64,000 nucleotides of DNA, taken from NCBI GenBank assembly GCA_016716665.1, contig JADJVH010000012.1, positions 1 to 64,000 on the forward strand, given 5' to 3'. The notes below the pieces were generated by a model that was not told where the DNA came from, searched no databases, and saw only the letters and a list, made by a program, of their open reading frames with translations. Numbering within the stretch: position 1 is the stretch's first letter; the number at the start of each line of letters is the position of its first letter. This document shows, piece by piece, positions 33,921 through 43,823 of the stretch. The position numbers and the translations under genes are program-made. Source of the stretch: Candidatus Opimibacter iunctus. Its GTDB lineage: Bacteria > Bacteroidota > Bacteroidia > Chitinophagales > Saprospiraceae.

Positions 33921-35047
33921 TTATGATTTGATATCCAGGAAATATCCATCCCTGTAGATGACCTTTCCATCTGCGATGATCTCCCCTCCATTCTTCATAT
34001 TGGAAATCATATCCCAATGCACAGATGATTGATTCTTGCCTCCGGTCTGCAGGTAAGATTGTCCGACGGCCATGTGTATACTACCGCCTATTTTTTCATC
34101 AAAGAGAATATTCCTGGTAGCCCGTTGTATCCTGTAGATAGTCCCGATAGCGACCTCCCCGAAATAGCGTGAACCTTCGATAGCAAAACCTGATCCAACA
34201 CCTGCTGCCCTTCTTCCGCTTCCCATTTCACCACCTGGCCCTTCTCTACGGTTAGGGTGATGGCACGCACATCATGTCCGCTGTAGACGGACGGAAAATC
34301 AAAATGCACCACACCTTCGACACTATCTTCAATCGGACTGGTGAAGACTTCACCTGATGGCATGTTGGCTCGCCCATCACTATTGATCCATATCCGGTCC
34401 TTGACTGAAAAGCGGATATCTGTCTTCTCATTCTTGTAGGTGATCTGATCACAGGTATTCAGTAAGTCAACATACCGCTGTTGTGTTTTTCTTACCTCCA
34501 GCCATGCAGCCACAGGATCATCTTCATCCAGCCTGCAGGCACTGAAGACAAACTGTGCATATTCTTCAATGCTCATCCCGGCAGCAGCCGCTGAGGCTTC
34601 TGTAGGATATTGACACAGGCTGCGCACGAGTGACTTATCTGCTGTTCTCGAAAAATAAAACTGGTTTGCCTTTGCTCCGGCAGCAGCTCTCCTTTTCTTT
34701 TGTTCCGGTGTTGCTGGCAGGTCTTCATGCAGATCGTACGGCGCGCGGATCGCAAGGAATGCATCGAAATGCTCCATGGCATACAGATGAAAAGCGGCCT
34801 CCATATCCAGCACATCACCCTTTGCTTCGAGCCAATACACAAATGCCTTGTCACGGAAACTCAGGTCATACTCCACTGCCACGCCTGACTTGGTAGCCTC
34901 GCGATGTATCTCCAGCAATAGTGGTTCTGCCAGGAAGGTACTCGATACAAATAATCGCTGCCCGGCCTTGATCTGAAGACAATAATGTAAAAGGAGATCT
35001 GCATATTTCTGCAGCAACACCCCATCGGGTGTGTAGGAATATTTCAT
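33921..35047 (-). pseudogene. M29-family (AmpS-type) metallo-aminopeptidase, frameshifted
   Basis: One missing base in the four-A run at 34185-34188 (plus strand) splits the gene; restored it reads LDQVFAIEGSRYFGEV and gives about 375 residues. Family features: N-terminal YADLLLHYCLQIKAGQRLFV, MPSGEVFTSPIEDSVEG with a metal-binding Glu, EGSRYFGE, GSIHMAVGQSY and SSVHWDMI with metal-binding His residues, and a C-terminal GGEIIADGKVIYRDGYF. Cytoplasmic exopeptidase. It follows hflX by 11 bp on the same strand and is probably co-transcribed. As written the product lacks the second half of the metal site. Confidence 0.85.
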
Positions 35048-35058
35048 GCTGTACTACT

Positions 35059-36279
35059 TTACCACTCTTTTGGACGATAGGGATACCTCACAGCATAGGC
35101 ATCATTGATATACGTGGTCATCAGCTCACGCAGGCGGTCGATATTTTCACCCGAAATCGCAGAGATCATGACAGTCTCTACACTATACTCGTTACGCAAC
35201 CGGTCTTGTATTTCTTCCTCGATCTGCCCTTTGATCTCCTCTTCAAGGAATGCATCATAATTGAGCTTACGGTACTGGTCTATCTTGTTGAGCACCATGA
35301 TTGTTGGCTTCTGCTCTACCTTGATTTCGAGCAAGGTCTGGTTGACCGCCGTGATATGATCCTCATACTGTGGATGCGAGATGTCTACTACATGCAATAA
35401 GATGTCCGCCTCATGCACTTCATCCAGCGTGGATTTAAAGCTTTCCACCAGGTGGTGCGGCAGTTTGCGGATGAATCCAACGGTATCACTCAGTAAAAAA
35501 GGCATGGTCCCGAATACAATCTTTCGTACGGTGGTATCGAGTGTCGCAAATAATTTGTTCTCTACAAATACTTCACTCTTGCTCAACACATTCATGAGTG
35601 TCGATTTCCCAACATTGGTATACCCGATGAGTGATACACGGATGAGTTCTCCCCTGCCCTTGCGCTGGGTGATACTTTGCTGATCTATCTTCTCCAGTTT
35701 CTTTTTGAGCAATGCGATCTTATCGCGTACGATACGACGGTCCGTCTCGATCTCCTGCTCACCCGGTCCACGCATCCCGATACCCCCGCGTTGTCTTTCA
35801 AGGTGGGACCACAATCCCCGGAGGCGAGGCAACAAGTACTGAAGCTGTGCAAGCTCTACTTGTGTGCGCGCCTGTGCAGTCTGTGCCCTGGCTGCAAAAA
35901 TATCCAGGATGAGGCTCGTCCGGTCGACGATCTTTATTTTCCATTCCTCTTCGAGGATATTGGTCTGCTTGCCTGTGAGGTCATCATCAAAGATGGCGAG
36001 ATCGATTTCATGCTCTTCGATATACTTTCCGATCTCCTGCACCTTTCCACTACCGATAAAGGTCTTGGAATCCGGCTTGGCCATCTTCTGGATAAATCGC
36101 TTTGCAGTATCCGCTCCGGCGGTCTGTGCAAGGAATTCAAGTTCATCAAGGTATTCGATTACCTTCTCTTCCGACTGCGGAGGCTGCACAACACCGATCA
36201 GCACTGCCCTTTCTTTATGCGGCCCCTCCTGGAGTTTTTTCTTCTCTCCCAGGTTCCACTTGTTTCTTGCTATAGCCAT
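35059..36279 (-). CDS. hflX: GTPase HflX
   Basis: 406 residues. N-terminal HflX domain with TFIGSGKVQEI and the glycine-rich linker RLRGLWSHLERQRGGIGMRGPGE; GTPase domain with G1 GYTNVGKSTLMN, G3 DTVGFIRKLPHHLVESF and G4 NKID. The family binds ribosomes, splits stalled 70S or 100S ribosomes under stress. A TATATTTG promoter box lies 36 bp upstream of the start. Followed at 11 bp by the M29 aminopeptidase. Confidence 0.96.
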   Translation of the reverse strand: MAIARNKWNLGEKKKLQEGPHKERAVLIGVVQPPQSEEKVIEYLDELEFLAQTAGADTAKRFIQKMAKPDSKTFIGSGKVQEIGKYIEEHEIDLAIFDDDLTGKQTNILEEEWKIKIVDRTSLILDIFAARAQTAQARTQVELAQLQYLLPRLRGLWSHLERQRGGIGMRGPGEQEIETDRRIVRDKIALLKKKLEKIDQQSITQRKGRGELIRVSLIGYTNVGKSTLMNVLSKSEVFVENKLFATLDTTVRKIVFGTMPFLLSDTVGFIRKLPHHLVESFKSTLDEVHEADILLHVVDISHPQYEDHITAVNQTLLEIKVEQKPTIMVLNKIDQYRKLNYDAFLEEEIKGQIEEEIQDRLRNEYSVETVMISAISGENIDRLRELMTTYINDAYAVRYPYRPKEW

Positions 36280-36314
36280 GTAGGTAGTAACAGATTATTC
36301 TGTTGTAAAGTTAT

Positions 36315-36322
36315 CAAATATA
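36315..36322 (-). promoter_or_regulatory. -7 box TATATTTG of hflX
   Basis: Perfect TAnnTTTG on the minus strand, 36 nt before the hflX ATG; no convincing -33 element, because the upstream DNA is an array. Confidence 0.45.
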
Positions 36323-36334
36323 GAACAAGAAGAA

Positions 36335-36366
36335 CGTGAGAACGTGAGAACGTGAGAACGTGAGAG
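36335..36366. repeat. AACGTGAG octamer array
   Basis: Four units of AACGTGAG, upstream of hflX. Confidence 0.8.
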
Positions 36367-36457
36367 GTGCGGGCTGAGGGGATAGTGTGATTTTACTAAG
36401 CGTCCGTAAGGACACTCAGCAATCAATTACTTTTTATAACTTGTCTCTCCCATTTTA

Positions 36458-36553
36458 AGCTGATAGCTGATAGCTGATAGCTGATAGCTGATAGCTGATA
36501 GCTGATAGCTGATAGCTGATAGCTGATAGCTGATAGCTGATAGCTGATAGCTA
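36458..36553. repeat. TGATAGC / TATCAGC heptamer array (about 14 units) starting at a stop codon
   Basis: Near-perfect 7-bp array. In the sense direction of the M23 peptidase gene it begins with the stop codon itself (TAG then CTATCAGC...). Confidence 0.95.
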
Positions 36554-37741
36554 TTTCTTTGCAAGCCAGCTCTCCGGATTGAGCTTCGTCTTGTCCTGCC
36601 AGATCTCCAGATGCAACTCAGGCTCTTCAGTACCGAGATATCCAAGCACTTGCCCGGTGGTAACTGTATCCCCTTTCTTGACGGATGCAGACGCTATTTT
36701 AGAATAGACTGTGTAATACAATCCATGCCTCACCATGACCATGTAATCATACCCAGGTATTTTGGTGACAGAAGCCACTGTTCCGGCAAACAGGCTCTTG
36801 ACGGAGGCTTTTTCTTCCGCCTGGATGTCGATGCCATTGGTTTGCACCACGATTCCCTTGAGGACAGGGTGCGGATGCGTACCAAAACGGTCAGTGATCA
36901 GCCCTTTGCTCACAGGCCAGGGGAGCCTTCCCTTGTTGGCCGAAAACTGGTCATTAAGCGCTTTGGTCTCTGGCGCTGTACTCAGGCCTGAGCTCGTCAT
37001 TTTCTTTGCTTCAGCACTGATCAGGCGGGAGATTTCATCATCCAGCTTTTTCTTTTTCTCCTGTGTGCTTGCCAGCTGGGTCTTCAATTTCTTCTCTTCC
37101 TTGCCCAGGTTGTTGACCAATGCCTGCTGCGATTTCTGTTCGGCCAGGATTTCTTTTTTATGCTCCTCTTCCGAATTGAAGAGCATCTTCTTTGCCTTCT
37201 TATTCTCTTCCAGTTGGACAATGAGCTCCTGGTGTTTTTGCTTCTTCTGGGCCAGGGTCTTCATCTGGCTGGAGATATAACTCTTGTACTGTCTGAGGTA
37301 AACCCATCTCGATAGTGCCTGGCCGATAGACTGGGCACTCAACAGGTAGATCCAGCTAGGCTCCAGTTGGCTGCGTATGTAGGCCGCCCTGAGGGCATGA
37401 TCAAGCCTTGATTCCAACTGATGTATGGCGAGGGCTGCTTCTTCCTTACTCTTTTCCTGCTGGGCGGCCTCCTGGTCGACCTGCTTTAACTCCTCGTTGA
37501 TCGATTCCAGCAATTCCTGGCGCTGGCGGATCTGGGCATTGAGGGTCTTGAGCTGATTGACTGTTTTGGTCTTGCTTTTCTGCGTTTTAGCCAGGATCTC
37601 GGTGGTGGACTTGATCTGGCTTTCTAATGCCTTGCGCTGGGACTCTAGTTCGCTCCTGTCCTTCTGCCCCATACAGAGCAGGGAAATAAACAAGAAACTC
37701 AGTGTTAGAACCCCTCTTCCAGACACATTATATTTTTTCAT
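36551..37741 (-). CDS. Murein hydrolase activator, EnvC-like coiled coil plus M23 domain
   Basis: 396 residues from the ATG at 37741 (MKKYNVSG), which gives a signal peptide ending CMGQ; the frame is open upstream only inside the preceding gene. Residues 25-235 are long coiled coil (LESQRKALESQIKSTTEIL, ELKQVDQEAAQQEKSKEEA). The M23 LytM fold is at about 280-390: GLITDRFGTHPHPVLKGI, VQTNGIDIQAEEKASV, MVRHGLYYTVYSKI. The zinc motif HxxxD is changed: NGIDI replaces HxGxD and the HxH is missing (RHGLYY, LHLEIW), so it is probably a catalytically dead activator of amidases, as EnvC is. Overlaps DUF4292 gene end by 14 bp. Confidence 0.85.
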   Translation of the reverse strand: MKKYNVSGRGVLTLSFLFISLLCMGQKDRSELESQRKALESQIKSTTEILAKTQKSKTKTVNQLKTLNAQIRQRQELLESINEELKQVDQEAAQQEKSKEEAALAIHQLESRLDHALRAAYIRSQLEPSWIYLLSAQSIGQALSRWVYLRQYKSYISSQMKTLAQKKQKHQELIVQLEENKKAKKMLFNSEEEHKKEILAEQKSQQALVNNLGKEEKKLKTQLASTQEKKKKLDDEISRLISAEAKKMTSSGLSTAPETKALNDQFSANKGRLPWPVSKGLITDRFGTHPHPVLKGIVVQTNGIDIQAEEKASVKSLFAGTVASVTKIPGYDYMVMVRHGLYYTVYSKIASASVKKGDTVTTGQVLGYLGTEEPELHLEIWQDKTKLNPESWLAKK

Positions 37742-38501
37742 AATGTGAAGGTATGGAAAAAGGAAATTCCTGGGGTACATCGATGACCAAATCGGTGTAT
37801 TCGAGGTCAAATATGTTGGGTTTGCCATCGATGATCAGGGTATTCGACCGCTTGTAGGGAAAGCGCTGGCCTGAATTAGTCTTCTTGTAATCGGAATATA
37901 TGGAGGTCCATTCCCTTGCCAGGGGATCTGTGATGAGTGACCTTATGAGCAGTGAAGAAGCATCAAACCAATGCCTGGCATTCATACCAGATGTAGACTG
38001 AACAAACAGTGACCCATCCGGCTCTACCAGCGATGTCTTAATATGAGGAGGGAGGTATGCCCCGGCCGTAAAGACCAATGAGAACATATCAAAATCTGCA
38101 GGCACATTATATTCCCTGAGAAAATCCTCCGTGGCATAGACCGCATAGGTACGTTCAAACCTGTTGATGAAAAAAGCAGAATCCGGAGTGATCATCATCC
38201 TGCCTACCTCAAAACCGAGTTTCTGGATCTGCACCCAGATGATTTTGTCATGCAGGATGCGCACGTTGACCCGGGCACTGAGCCGCTGCCCGTCCCAATC
38301 TATCTTGCCCTGTCCTGATGCGGCAAACCAGGTGTAGGGCAATTGGGTCTCGAAGACTTTCTTGTACATGAGCTCCATTTCAGGAGACAATGTCTCAGTG
38401 GTGTCCACCTTGCCTCCGCCGGTAAGTTTCTTCTTGTTGGCGCAGGCACCGATAGTCAACACCAGCAAGATCAAAACACCATATATGGAATATCTCTTCA
38501 T
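37728..38501 (-). CDS. DUF4292 family lipoprotein
   Basis: 257 residues with lipobox LTIGAC (Cys20). The family is specific to Bacteroidota and has a LolA/LppX-like fold: WFAASGQGKIDWDGQRLSARVNVRILHDKIIWVQI, LGFEVGRMMITPDSAFFINR and C-terminal LEYTDLVIDVPQEFPFSIPSHY. Typically encoded between a TPR protein and an M23 peptidase, as here. Role presumed in envelope lipid or lipoprotein handling; not demonstrated. Confidence 0.85.
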   Translation of the reverse strand: MKRYSIYGVLILLVLTIGACANKKKLTGGGKVDTTETLSPEMELMYKKVFETQLPYTWFAASGQGKIDWDGQRLSARVNVRILHDKIIWVQIQKLGFEVGRMMITPDSAFFINRFERTYAVYATEDFLREYNVPADFDMFSLVFTAGAYLPPHIKTSLVEPDGSLFVQSTSGMNARHWFDASSLLIRSLITDPLAREWTSIYSDYKKTNSGQRFPYKRSNTLIIDGKPNIFDLEYTDLVIDVPQEFPFSIPSHYEKI

Positions 38502-38556
38502 AGCCTCTTTGCGTATACGACGTGAAACGTCCGCTTATGTAACAAGACGAAACGGA

Positions 38557-40278
38557 TTATTGTGCCTTTGGATCGGCTATTTTTCTCTTCAGCTCAGGAT
38601 CTGCACATCCATCATCCAGGGCTTTTTGCCACATTGCCTTGGCTTCTTCAGCCTTACCTTGCCTGATGAGGATGTCGCCAGCCAGATTGTAAGCATCACC
38701 ATTGGGATCATCTGCCAGGACTATTTGTATAGAAGTATATGCCTCATCGTATTTCTTCTGATTATAGAGCACTCTCGCCAGGATCTCCCTGGTCAAGGGC
38801 AGCAGATTAGGCTGGCCCAGGGCCTTTTCGGTCATGGTGATGGCCTTTTCACTCTGCGCAATTCTCGTACTCAACATGAGACTGTAGTAAGCGAGTGTCT
38901 CAGGATTTTTAGGATCTATGCTCAGGGCAGACTCAAATGCCACTGAAGATTTGTCCAGATCACCTAACTCATCATATACCAGTCCTAGAATATTATAAAC
39001 ACTGATCTTTTGCCCCAGGTTTCGTCCCGTCATGATGAGTGCATCATTCAGTACCTCGAGGGCCTCATCATACTTTTCCTTTTTATAGTATCCATAGCCT
39101 GCCGCATAGTAGAGGTAAGCCTGGTTTGGAAAATTAGTGATGGCATTCTGCGACTGGCGGATGAGTTCGTCATATGATCGATCAGCGATGAGCATGGCCA
39201 GTAATTGCTCCCACACCGTGTAGACGCCACCATTGAGCTGGGTCGACTGTGTGTAAGCATTGATGGCAGATTGTTCTTCTCCCATGATCGACAATACATC
39301 CCCTTGAATGGCATAGGATTTAGCATCCTTGGGATGGGTCTTGACCAATTGCGCGATCAGTTCTTTCAGCGCTTTGCCAAGTTCGGGATCTTTTGTCTTG
39401 GAGAGTTCCAATACATAAGGAATCAGTTCCTTGAGCTTAACATCGATTTCAACGCCTGCATTGGTGATCACAGGAGTGATCGACTGCAGGTAGCCGATTT
39501 CATCACCGGACTGCTTTTCATTGCTCGCCATGGCAAGCTTTGCCCTTGAGTTGTCCGGATCTATCGCGAGGATATCCCGGTAATATTGGCTGGCATTCTC
39601 CTCATGGCCTGATTTCCTGGCATAGGCTGCGGCCAGAAATTTGTAATCTGTGTTGTAAGGGAATACTATGGTAAGTTTATGGAGCGCTGCCAACGCTTCT
39701 TCCTGACGGCCCATAGCATCGAGGGTTTCAAACCTGGTGCGGGTGATCGATTCGGTCAGTCCTCTGGATTTTTCATATTGATCCAGCACCTTCAGTAGCC
39801 GCTCCTGTTCGCCGGTCTTCTTGCAGAGGCTGATCTGCATTTCGTAGTAATGAGGCTTTTCAGGCCTTAGCGCCATCAGCCGGTCATACATTTCCATAGT
39901 GGCGACCAGGTCTCCTGATTTTTCCCGGATATCCGCTTCCATCAGCAGATACCATTCGTTTTCCGGTTCGATCCGTATGGCTTTATGTATATAAGTAATC
40001 GCGTCACTAAACCTGCCAGTAGCAGCTAGGGTCCGGGAGAGCTCATAGCATGCTGCACCGTTCTGGACGTCTTCTTCAAGGATGGCACGAAACAGCGCTT
40101 CTGCCTTTTCATAATCTCCCAGCAGGATATACTTCTTGCCGTCAATCAGCTTTTTCTCGATCGATACCTCTTGGGAAGTAGGCCGGGTCTGAGCGGAGCT
40201 CTCAGGCAAAAACCCAAACAGCATTACCCAGGCAACCAGGAAAGAGGTAAACGTACGTGACCGCAAAACAAAATTCAT
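38557..40278 (-). CDS. Secreted tetratricopeptide repeat protein
   Basis: 573 residues from the ATG at 40278 (MNFVLRSR); a TTG two codons earlier is less likely. Signal peptide ending SSAQ. At least a dozen TPR units, for example YILLGDYEKAEALFRAILEE, DAITYIHKAIRIEPENEWYL, YYKKEKYDEALEVLNDALIM, LDKSSVAFESALSIDPKNPE and ILIRQGKAEEAKAMWQKAL. Periplasmic scaffold inferred. Transcribed ahead of DUF4292 and the EnvC-like gene, a conserved trio in Bacteroidota. Confidence 0.88.
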   Translation of the reverse strand: MNFVLRSRTFTSFLVAWVMLFGFLPESSAQTRPTSQEVSIEKKLIDGKKYILLGDYEKAEALFRAILEEDVQNGAACYELSRTLAATGRFSDAITYIHKAIRIEPENEWYLLMEADIREKSGDLVATMEMYDRLMALRPEKPHYYEMQISLCKKTGEQERLLKVLDQYEKSRGLTESITRTRFETLDAMGRQEEALAALHKLTIVFPYNTDYKFLAAAYARKSGHEENASQYYRDILAIDPDNSRAKLAMASNEKQSGDEIGYLQSITPVITNAGVEIDVKLKELIPYVLELSKTKDPELGKALKELIAQLVKTHPKDAKSYAIQGDVLSIMGEEQSAINAYTQSTQLNGGVYTVWEQLLAMLIADRSYDELIRQSQNAITNFPNQAYLYYAAGYGYYKKEKYDEALEVLNDALIMTGRNLGQKISVYNILGLVYDELGDLDKSSVAFESALSIDPKNPETLAYYSLMLSTRIAQSEKAITMTEKALGQPNLLPLTREILARVLYNQKKYDEAYTSIQIVLADDPNGDAYNLAGDILIRQGKAEEAKAMWQKALDDGCADPELKRKIADPKAQ

Positions 40279-40349
40279 CCGCAATGGTATTGGTAAACTT
40301 GCTGGTTAGAGAACGAAAATAAATGGCTTTCGGTATCCACCGTCAGGCA

Positions 40350-41786
40350 TCAGTCTACTAACGTGAGTTTGAGCATATTGGTTCTGTACTTTTTATGCAT
40401 CGGCATACTACCGGTATTGATCACGATATCCCCCTGCTTGACTTTGCCGGCAGCGAGAAGGATATTGACCACATCATAGATAGTCTCATCTGTTGTCGTA
40501 AACTTATCATAGAAAAACGTCTGGACACCCCAAACCAGGTTGAGGGTATTGAGGATATCATTGGCCTCTGAAAAAACGTAAATCTTACTGTGGATAGGCC
40601 TGTAAGAGGAAATTTTAAAAGCGGTAAATCCGGACGTCGTCATCCCAATAATCGCCTTGGCATCGACATCCTGTGCCATGCGGGCTGCATGATAGCATAC
40701 GGTGTCTGACCAGAAAGTCCTCGATTTGGGAGATGGTACTGAAAACTGAACGCTCGGGGAATAATGCTTCTCAGCCTCAGCGATGATCTTATTCATAGCT
40801 GTCACGACCAGCACAGGGTGCTTACCGACGGAAGTTTCTGCACTAAGCATGACAGCATCCGTTCCATCCAGCACAGCATTAGCTACGTCTGTAATTTCAG
40901 CCCTGGTAGGGCTTGGATTATTGATCATCGAATCCATCAGCTGGGTAGCTACGATGACTGGACGGGACCGCTCGATACAAAGCCTGATGATATCTTTCTG
41001 GATCGTTGGCAGTTTTTCCATAGGCACCTCTACAGCAAGGTCACCGCGTGCTATCATGATTCCATTGGCCTGCTTGATGATTTTCCGGATATTCCGCACT
41101 GCCTCAGGCTTTTCGATTTTAGCTATGGTTTTCGCCGGGTGGTTAGCCGCATCTATATATTCCTGAAGTTCGATGATATCCTCTGCCCTGCGCACAAAAG
41201 ACAGGGCGATCCAGTTGACCGGCTGGGTAAGGATAAATTCAAGGTCTGCATGGTCTTTTTCAGTTATGGCAGAGATACTGAGGGCAGTATCTGGCAGATT
41301 GACGCCTTTTTTTGAACTGAGGACCCCTCCATGGATGATTTTAAGTTTAACCTCCCGCTGGCGGTCAGTCGCCAAAACCTCCATTACGAGCTTTCCGTCG
41401 TCGAGGAGGATCCTTTCTCCAGCCTTGACTTCTTTCGGGAAATTCTCATAATTAATAAACACCCGGTCTACCGTTCCAAGGCATTTCTGGTTGGTAAAGA
41501 CGATTTCCTTGCCGTTTTCGAGGAAGATTTCCTTGTTGGCTATATCCCCGATCCTGATCTTAGGACCCTGAAGGTCAGCCAGTATGCCTACATGGAGGCC
41601 ATATTCTTCGTTGATCCTGACGATCGATTGGATGACTTCCTTGTGCTCCTCGTGGGTGCCATGGGAAAAGTTGAGCCGGAAGACATGGACACCCTCTTTG
41701 GCCAGGGCCAGGAGGACTTCATAATCTGAGCAGGCTGGGCCTACGGTTGCTACAATCTTGGTATTCTGATGTGAATTGGAATGCAT
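40350..41786 (-). CDS. pyk: Pyruvate kinase
   Basis: 478 residues from the ATG at 41786. TKIVATVGPAC, RLNFSHGTHEEH (binding PEP/ADP), LDDGK in the B domain, and the signature IMIARGDLAVEVPMEKLP with KIEKPEAVRNI containing the catalytic Lys. It ends with a full C domain. Converts PEP and ADP to pyruvate and ATP. A promoter TTG-N20-TAGCTTCG lies at 41820-41850. Single gene. Confidence 0.97.
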   Translation of the reverse strand: MHSNSHQNTKIVATVGPACSDYEVLLALAKEGVHVFRLNFSHGTHEEHKEVIQSIVRINEEYGLHVGILADLQGPKIRIGDIANKEIFLENGKEIVFTNQKCLGTVDRVFINYENFPKEVKAGERILLDDGKLVMEVLATDRQREVKLKIIHGGVLSSKKGVNLPDTALSISAITEKDHADLEFILTQPVNWIALSFVRRAEDIIELQEYIDAANHPAKTIAKIEKPEAVRNIRKIIKQANGIMIARGDLAVEVPMEKLPTIQKDIIRLCIERSRPVIVATQLMDSMINNPSPTRAEITDVANAVLDGTDAVMLSAETSVGKHPVLVVTAMNKIIAEAEKHYSPSVQFSVPSPKSRTFWSDTVCYHAARMAQDVDAKAIIGMTTSGFTAFKISSYRPIHSKIYVFSEANDILNTLNLVWGVQTFFYDKFTTTDETIYDVVNILLAAGKVKQGDIVINTGSMPMHKKYRTNMLKLTLVD

Positions 41787-41819
41787 GTCTATGGGTCTGA
41801 TATTCAAAAATTTCAGGTG

Positions 41820-41850
41820 CGAAGCTATAACCTCGCTTTTGTTCGTGCAA
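41820..41850 (-). promoter_or_regulatory. Candidate promoter of pyk
   Basis: Minus strand TTG (41848-41850), 20 bp, TAGCTTCG (41820-41827), one mismatch to TAnnTTTG; about 34 nt before the start codon. Confidence 0.45.
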
Positions 41851-41965
41851 CTTAAGCGGTCGCAGGATAAAATTTTGTTCAGAAATGCCGTAATCCGGAA
41901 AGTCGGGATTACTTTTGTCTCCGGTCAGGGCTAAACCAATACCTGGTTAATAATGGCCTATATCT

Positions 41966-41999
41966 TTTGGCACAAAAGCCAATTCTTTATTTACTTTTG
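41966..41999 (+). promoter_or_regulatory. Candidate promoter of acpP
   Basis: TTTG at 41966-41969 and a perfect -7 box TACTTTTG at 41992-41999, spacing 22; start codon 24 bp later. Confidence 0.6.
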
Positions 42000-42023
42000 C
42001 AACCTTAATCAAACACAATTATT

Positions 42024-42263
42024 ATGTCAGACATTGCTGAAAGAGTGAAGAAAATCATCGTTGACAAGTTAGGCGTTGACGAATCTGAAGTAACATCAGA
42101 GGCAAGCTTCACCAATGATCTAGGAGCAGATTCACTGGATACCGTTGAGCTTATCATGGAATTTGAGAAGGAATTTGACATCTCTATTCCGGATGAGCAA
42201 GCCGAAAACATCCAGACCGTTGGCCATGCCATAGAATATCTGGAGTCCCAGGTTTCTGCATAA
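42024..42263 (+). CDS. acpP: Acyl carrier protein
   Basis: 79 residues, acidic, four-helix ACP. The phosphopantetheine site is Ser37 in GADSLDTVELIMEFE. Precedes fabF as in most bacteria; its own strong terminator at 42293 allows high acpP expression relative to fabF. Confidence 0.98.
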   Translation: MSDIAERVKKIIVDKLGVDESEVTSEASFTNDLGADSLDTVELIMEFEKEFDISIPDEQAENIQTVGHAIEYLESQVSA

Positions 42264-42292
42264 CCGGGTACCATGGAATTGAACTTTTACAG

Positions 42293-42334
42293 ATCCACAG
42301 AGGGGTTACGCCTCTCTGTGGATGTTTTATTTTA
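42293..42334 (+). terminator. Intrinsic terminator after acpP
   Basis: ATCCACAGAG / CTCTGTGGAT 10-bp stem with 11-nt loop, then GTTTTATTTT. Confidence 0.85.
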
Positions 42335-42557
42335 GGCTGTCCGGAGCCCCGACAGGTCTTTTACTTTGAACTTTACGGTGTAACTTTAGCAGGTGCGGCA
42401 TGGTCATTTCGAGACTATGGGTACCGGATAAAGTAGTTTTACCGGACCTTTAGTCTGAACGATCATCCTGCACAGGGGGTTTGGGACTACATGCAAGCCA
42501 ATACCCAACTGTATATAGGTTATTGAATACGCATATTTTAACAAGAATTATCTCTGT
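42335..42557. other. Intergenic acpP-fabF
   Basis: No gene seen. Presumably contains a fabF promoter; no clear consensus box identified. Confidence 0.4.
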
Positions 42558-43802
42558 ATGTCCAAAAGAGTAGTAGTCACCGGAATAGGCGCCTTAACGC
42601 CGATCGGAAACGACGTATCGTCCTTTATGGAAGGCCTCAAGCAAGGTGTCAGCGGCGCGGCAAGAATCACGAGGTTCGATGCCACCGGCTTTAGAACCGA
42701 TTTTGCCTGTGAGGTCAAGAACTTTAATGCTGAAGATTTCCTTGACCGAAAGGAAGTCAGGCGCATCGACCCATTTGCTCAGTACGCCATGGTCGTGGCC
42801 GATCAGGCTATCCATGACTGCGGCATAAATCTCGATACGGTAGACAAATCACGGGTTGGGGTCATCTGGGGAAGCGGTATAGGTGGTTTTACCACGTTCG
42901 AAGAAGAAATTGAAGCAGCAGGTAGAGCGGTGGGTGTACCAAAATATAACCCATTCCTGATCCCTAAGCTGATCGTCAATATAGCAGCAGGCCATATCAG
43001 TATCAAATATGGATTTTCCGGTGTCAATTTCGCACCTGTATCCGCTTGTGCCTCAGCCAATCACGCAGTGATCCTGGCAGCAGACAATATCCGTCTCGGC
43101 AGAGTAGACATGGTGGTATGCGGCGGCTCCGAAGCAGCGGTGACCAGGGCAGGTATCGGAGGTTTTTCAAGCATGAAAGCCCTTTCGACCCGCAATGATG
43201 ATCCCCAGACGGCTTCCAGGCCATTCGATAAAAACAGGGATGGCTTCGTCCTCGGTGAAGGCGCAGGTGCCCTGATCCTTGAATCCTATGAATCCGCCAA
43301 GGCACGCGGAGCTAAAATATATGCTGAGCTCCTCGGTACAGGCATGAATGCAGATGCATACCACATCACAGCTCCTGAGCCAACAGGAAAGGGTGTCATC
43401 CAATGCATGCAGTTTGCGATGAAGGAAGCAGGCCTCAATACAGGCCAGATCCAATATATCAATGTGCACGGGACCTCTACCCCACTCGGGGATGTTGCCG
43501 AAACGAATGCTATCCAGTCTGTTTTTGGTGATGATGCCTACGGGCTCAATATCAGTTCGACCAAGTCCATGACCGGCCATTTACTAGGTGCTGCCGGCGC
43601 TATCGAAGCCATAGCGTCTATATTAGCCCTCAACCATGGATTCATTCCTCCGACGATCAATCACTTCGAGGATGATCCGGAAATCGACGCCAAACTCAAC
43701 TTTACCTTCAATGAAGCACAGCAAAGAGATGTTAAAGCGGTGATGAGTAATGGATTTGGATTTGGAGGTCACAATACATCACTTATCTTTGGACGGGTAT
43801 GA
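42558..43802 (+). CDS. fabF: 3-oxoacyl-ACP synthase II
   Basis: 414 residues. Thiolase fold with the Cys-His-His triad: SACASANHAV (Cys), HGTSTPLGD (His) and MTGHLLGAAG (His). VVTGIGALTPIGNDV start and C-terminal NGFGFGGHNTSLIFGR are typical. Condenses malonyl-ACP with acyl-ACP in fatty acid elongation. Followed by rnc at 21 bp. Confidence 0.98.
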   Translation: MSKRVVVTGIGALTPIGNDVSSFMEGLKQGVSGAARITRFDATGFRTDFACEVKNFNAEDFLDRKEVRRIDPFAQYAMVVADQAIHDCGINLDTVDKSRVGVIWGSGIGGFTTFEEEIEAAGRAVGVPKYNPFLIPKLIVNIAAGHISIKYGFSGVNFAPVSACASANHAVILAADNIRLGRVDMVVCGGSEAAVTRAGIGGFSSMKALSTRNDDPQTASRPFDKNRDGFVLGEGAGALILESYESAKARGAKIYAELLGTGMNADAYHITAPEPTGKGVIQCMQFAMKEAGLNTGQIQYINVHGTSTPLGDVAETNAIQSVFGDDAYGLNISSTKSMTGHLLGAAGAIEAIASILALNHGFIPPTINHFEDDPEIDAKLNFTFNEAQQRDVKAVMSNGFGFGGHNTSLIFGRV

Positions 43803-43823
43803 GGCCTTACTAGATGATATGTT

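Noticed and set aside
36458..36553. CRISPR-like direct repeats
   Set aside because: Units are 7 bp without spacers; no cas genes. Same for 5354, 20356, 22182 and 31689.
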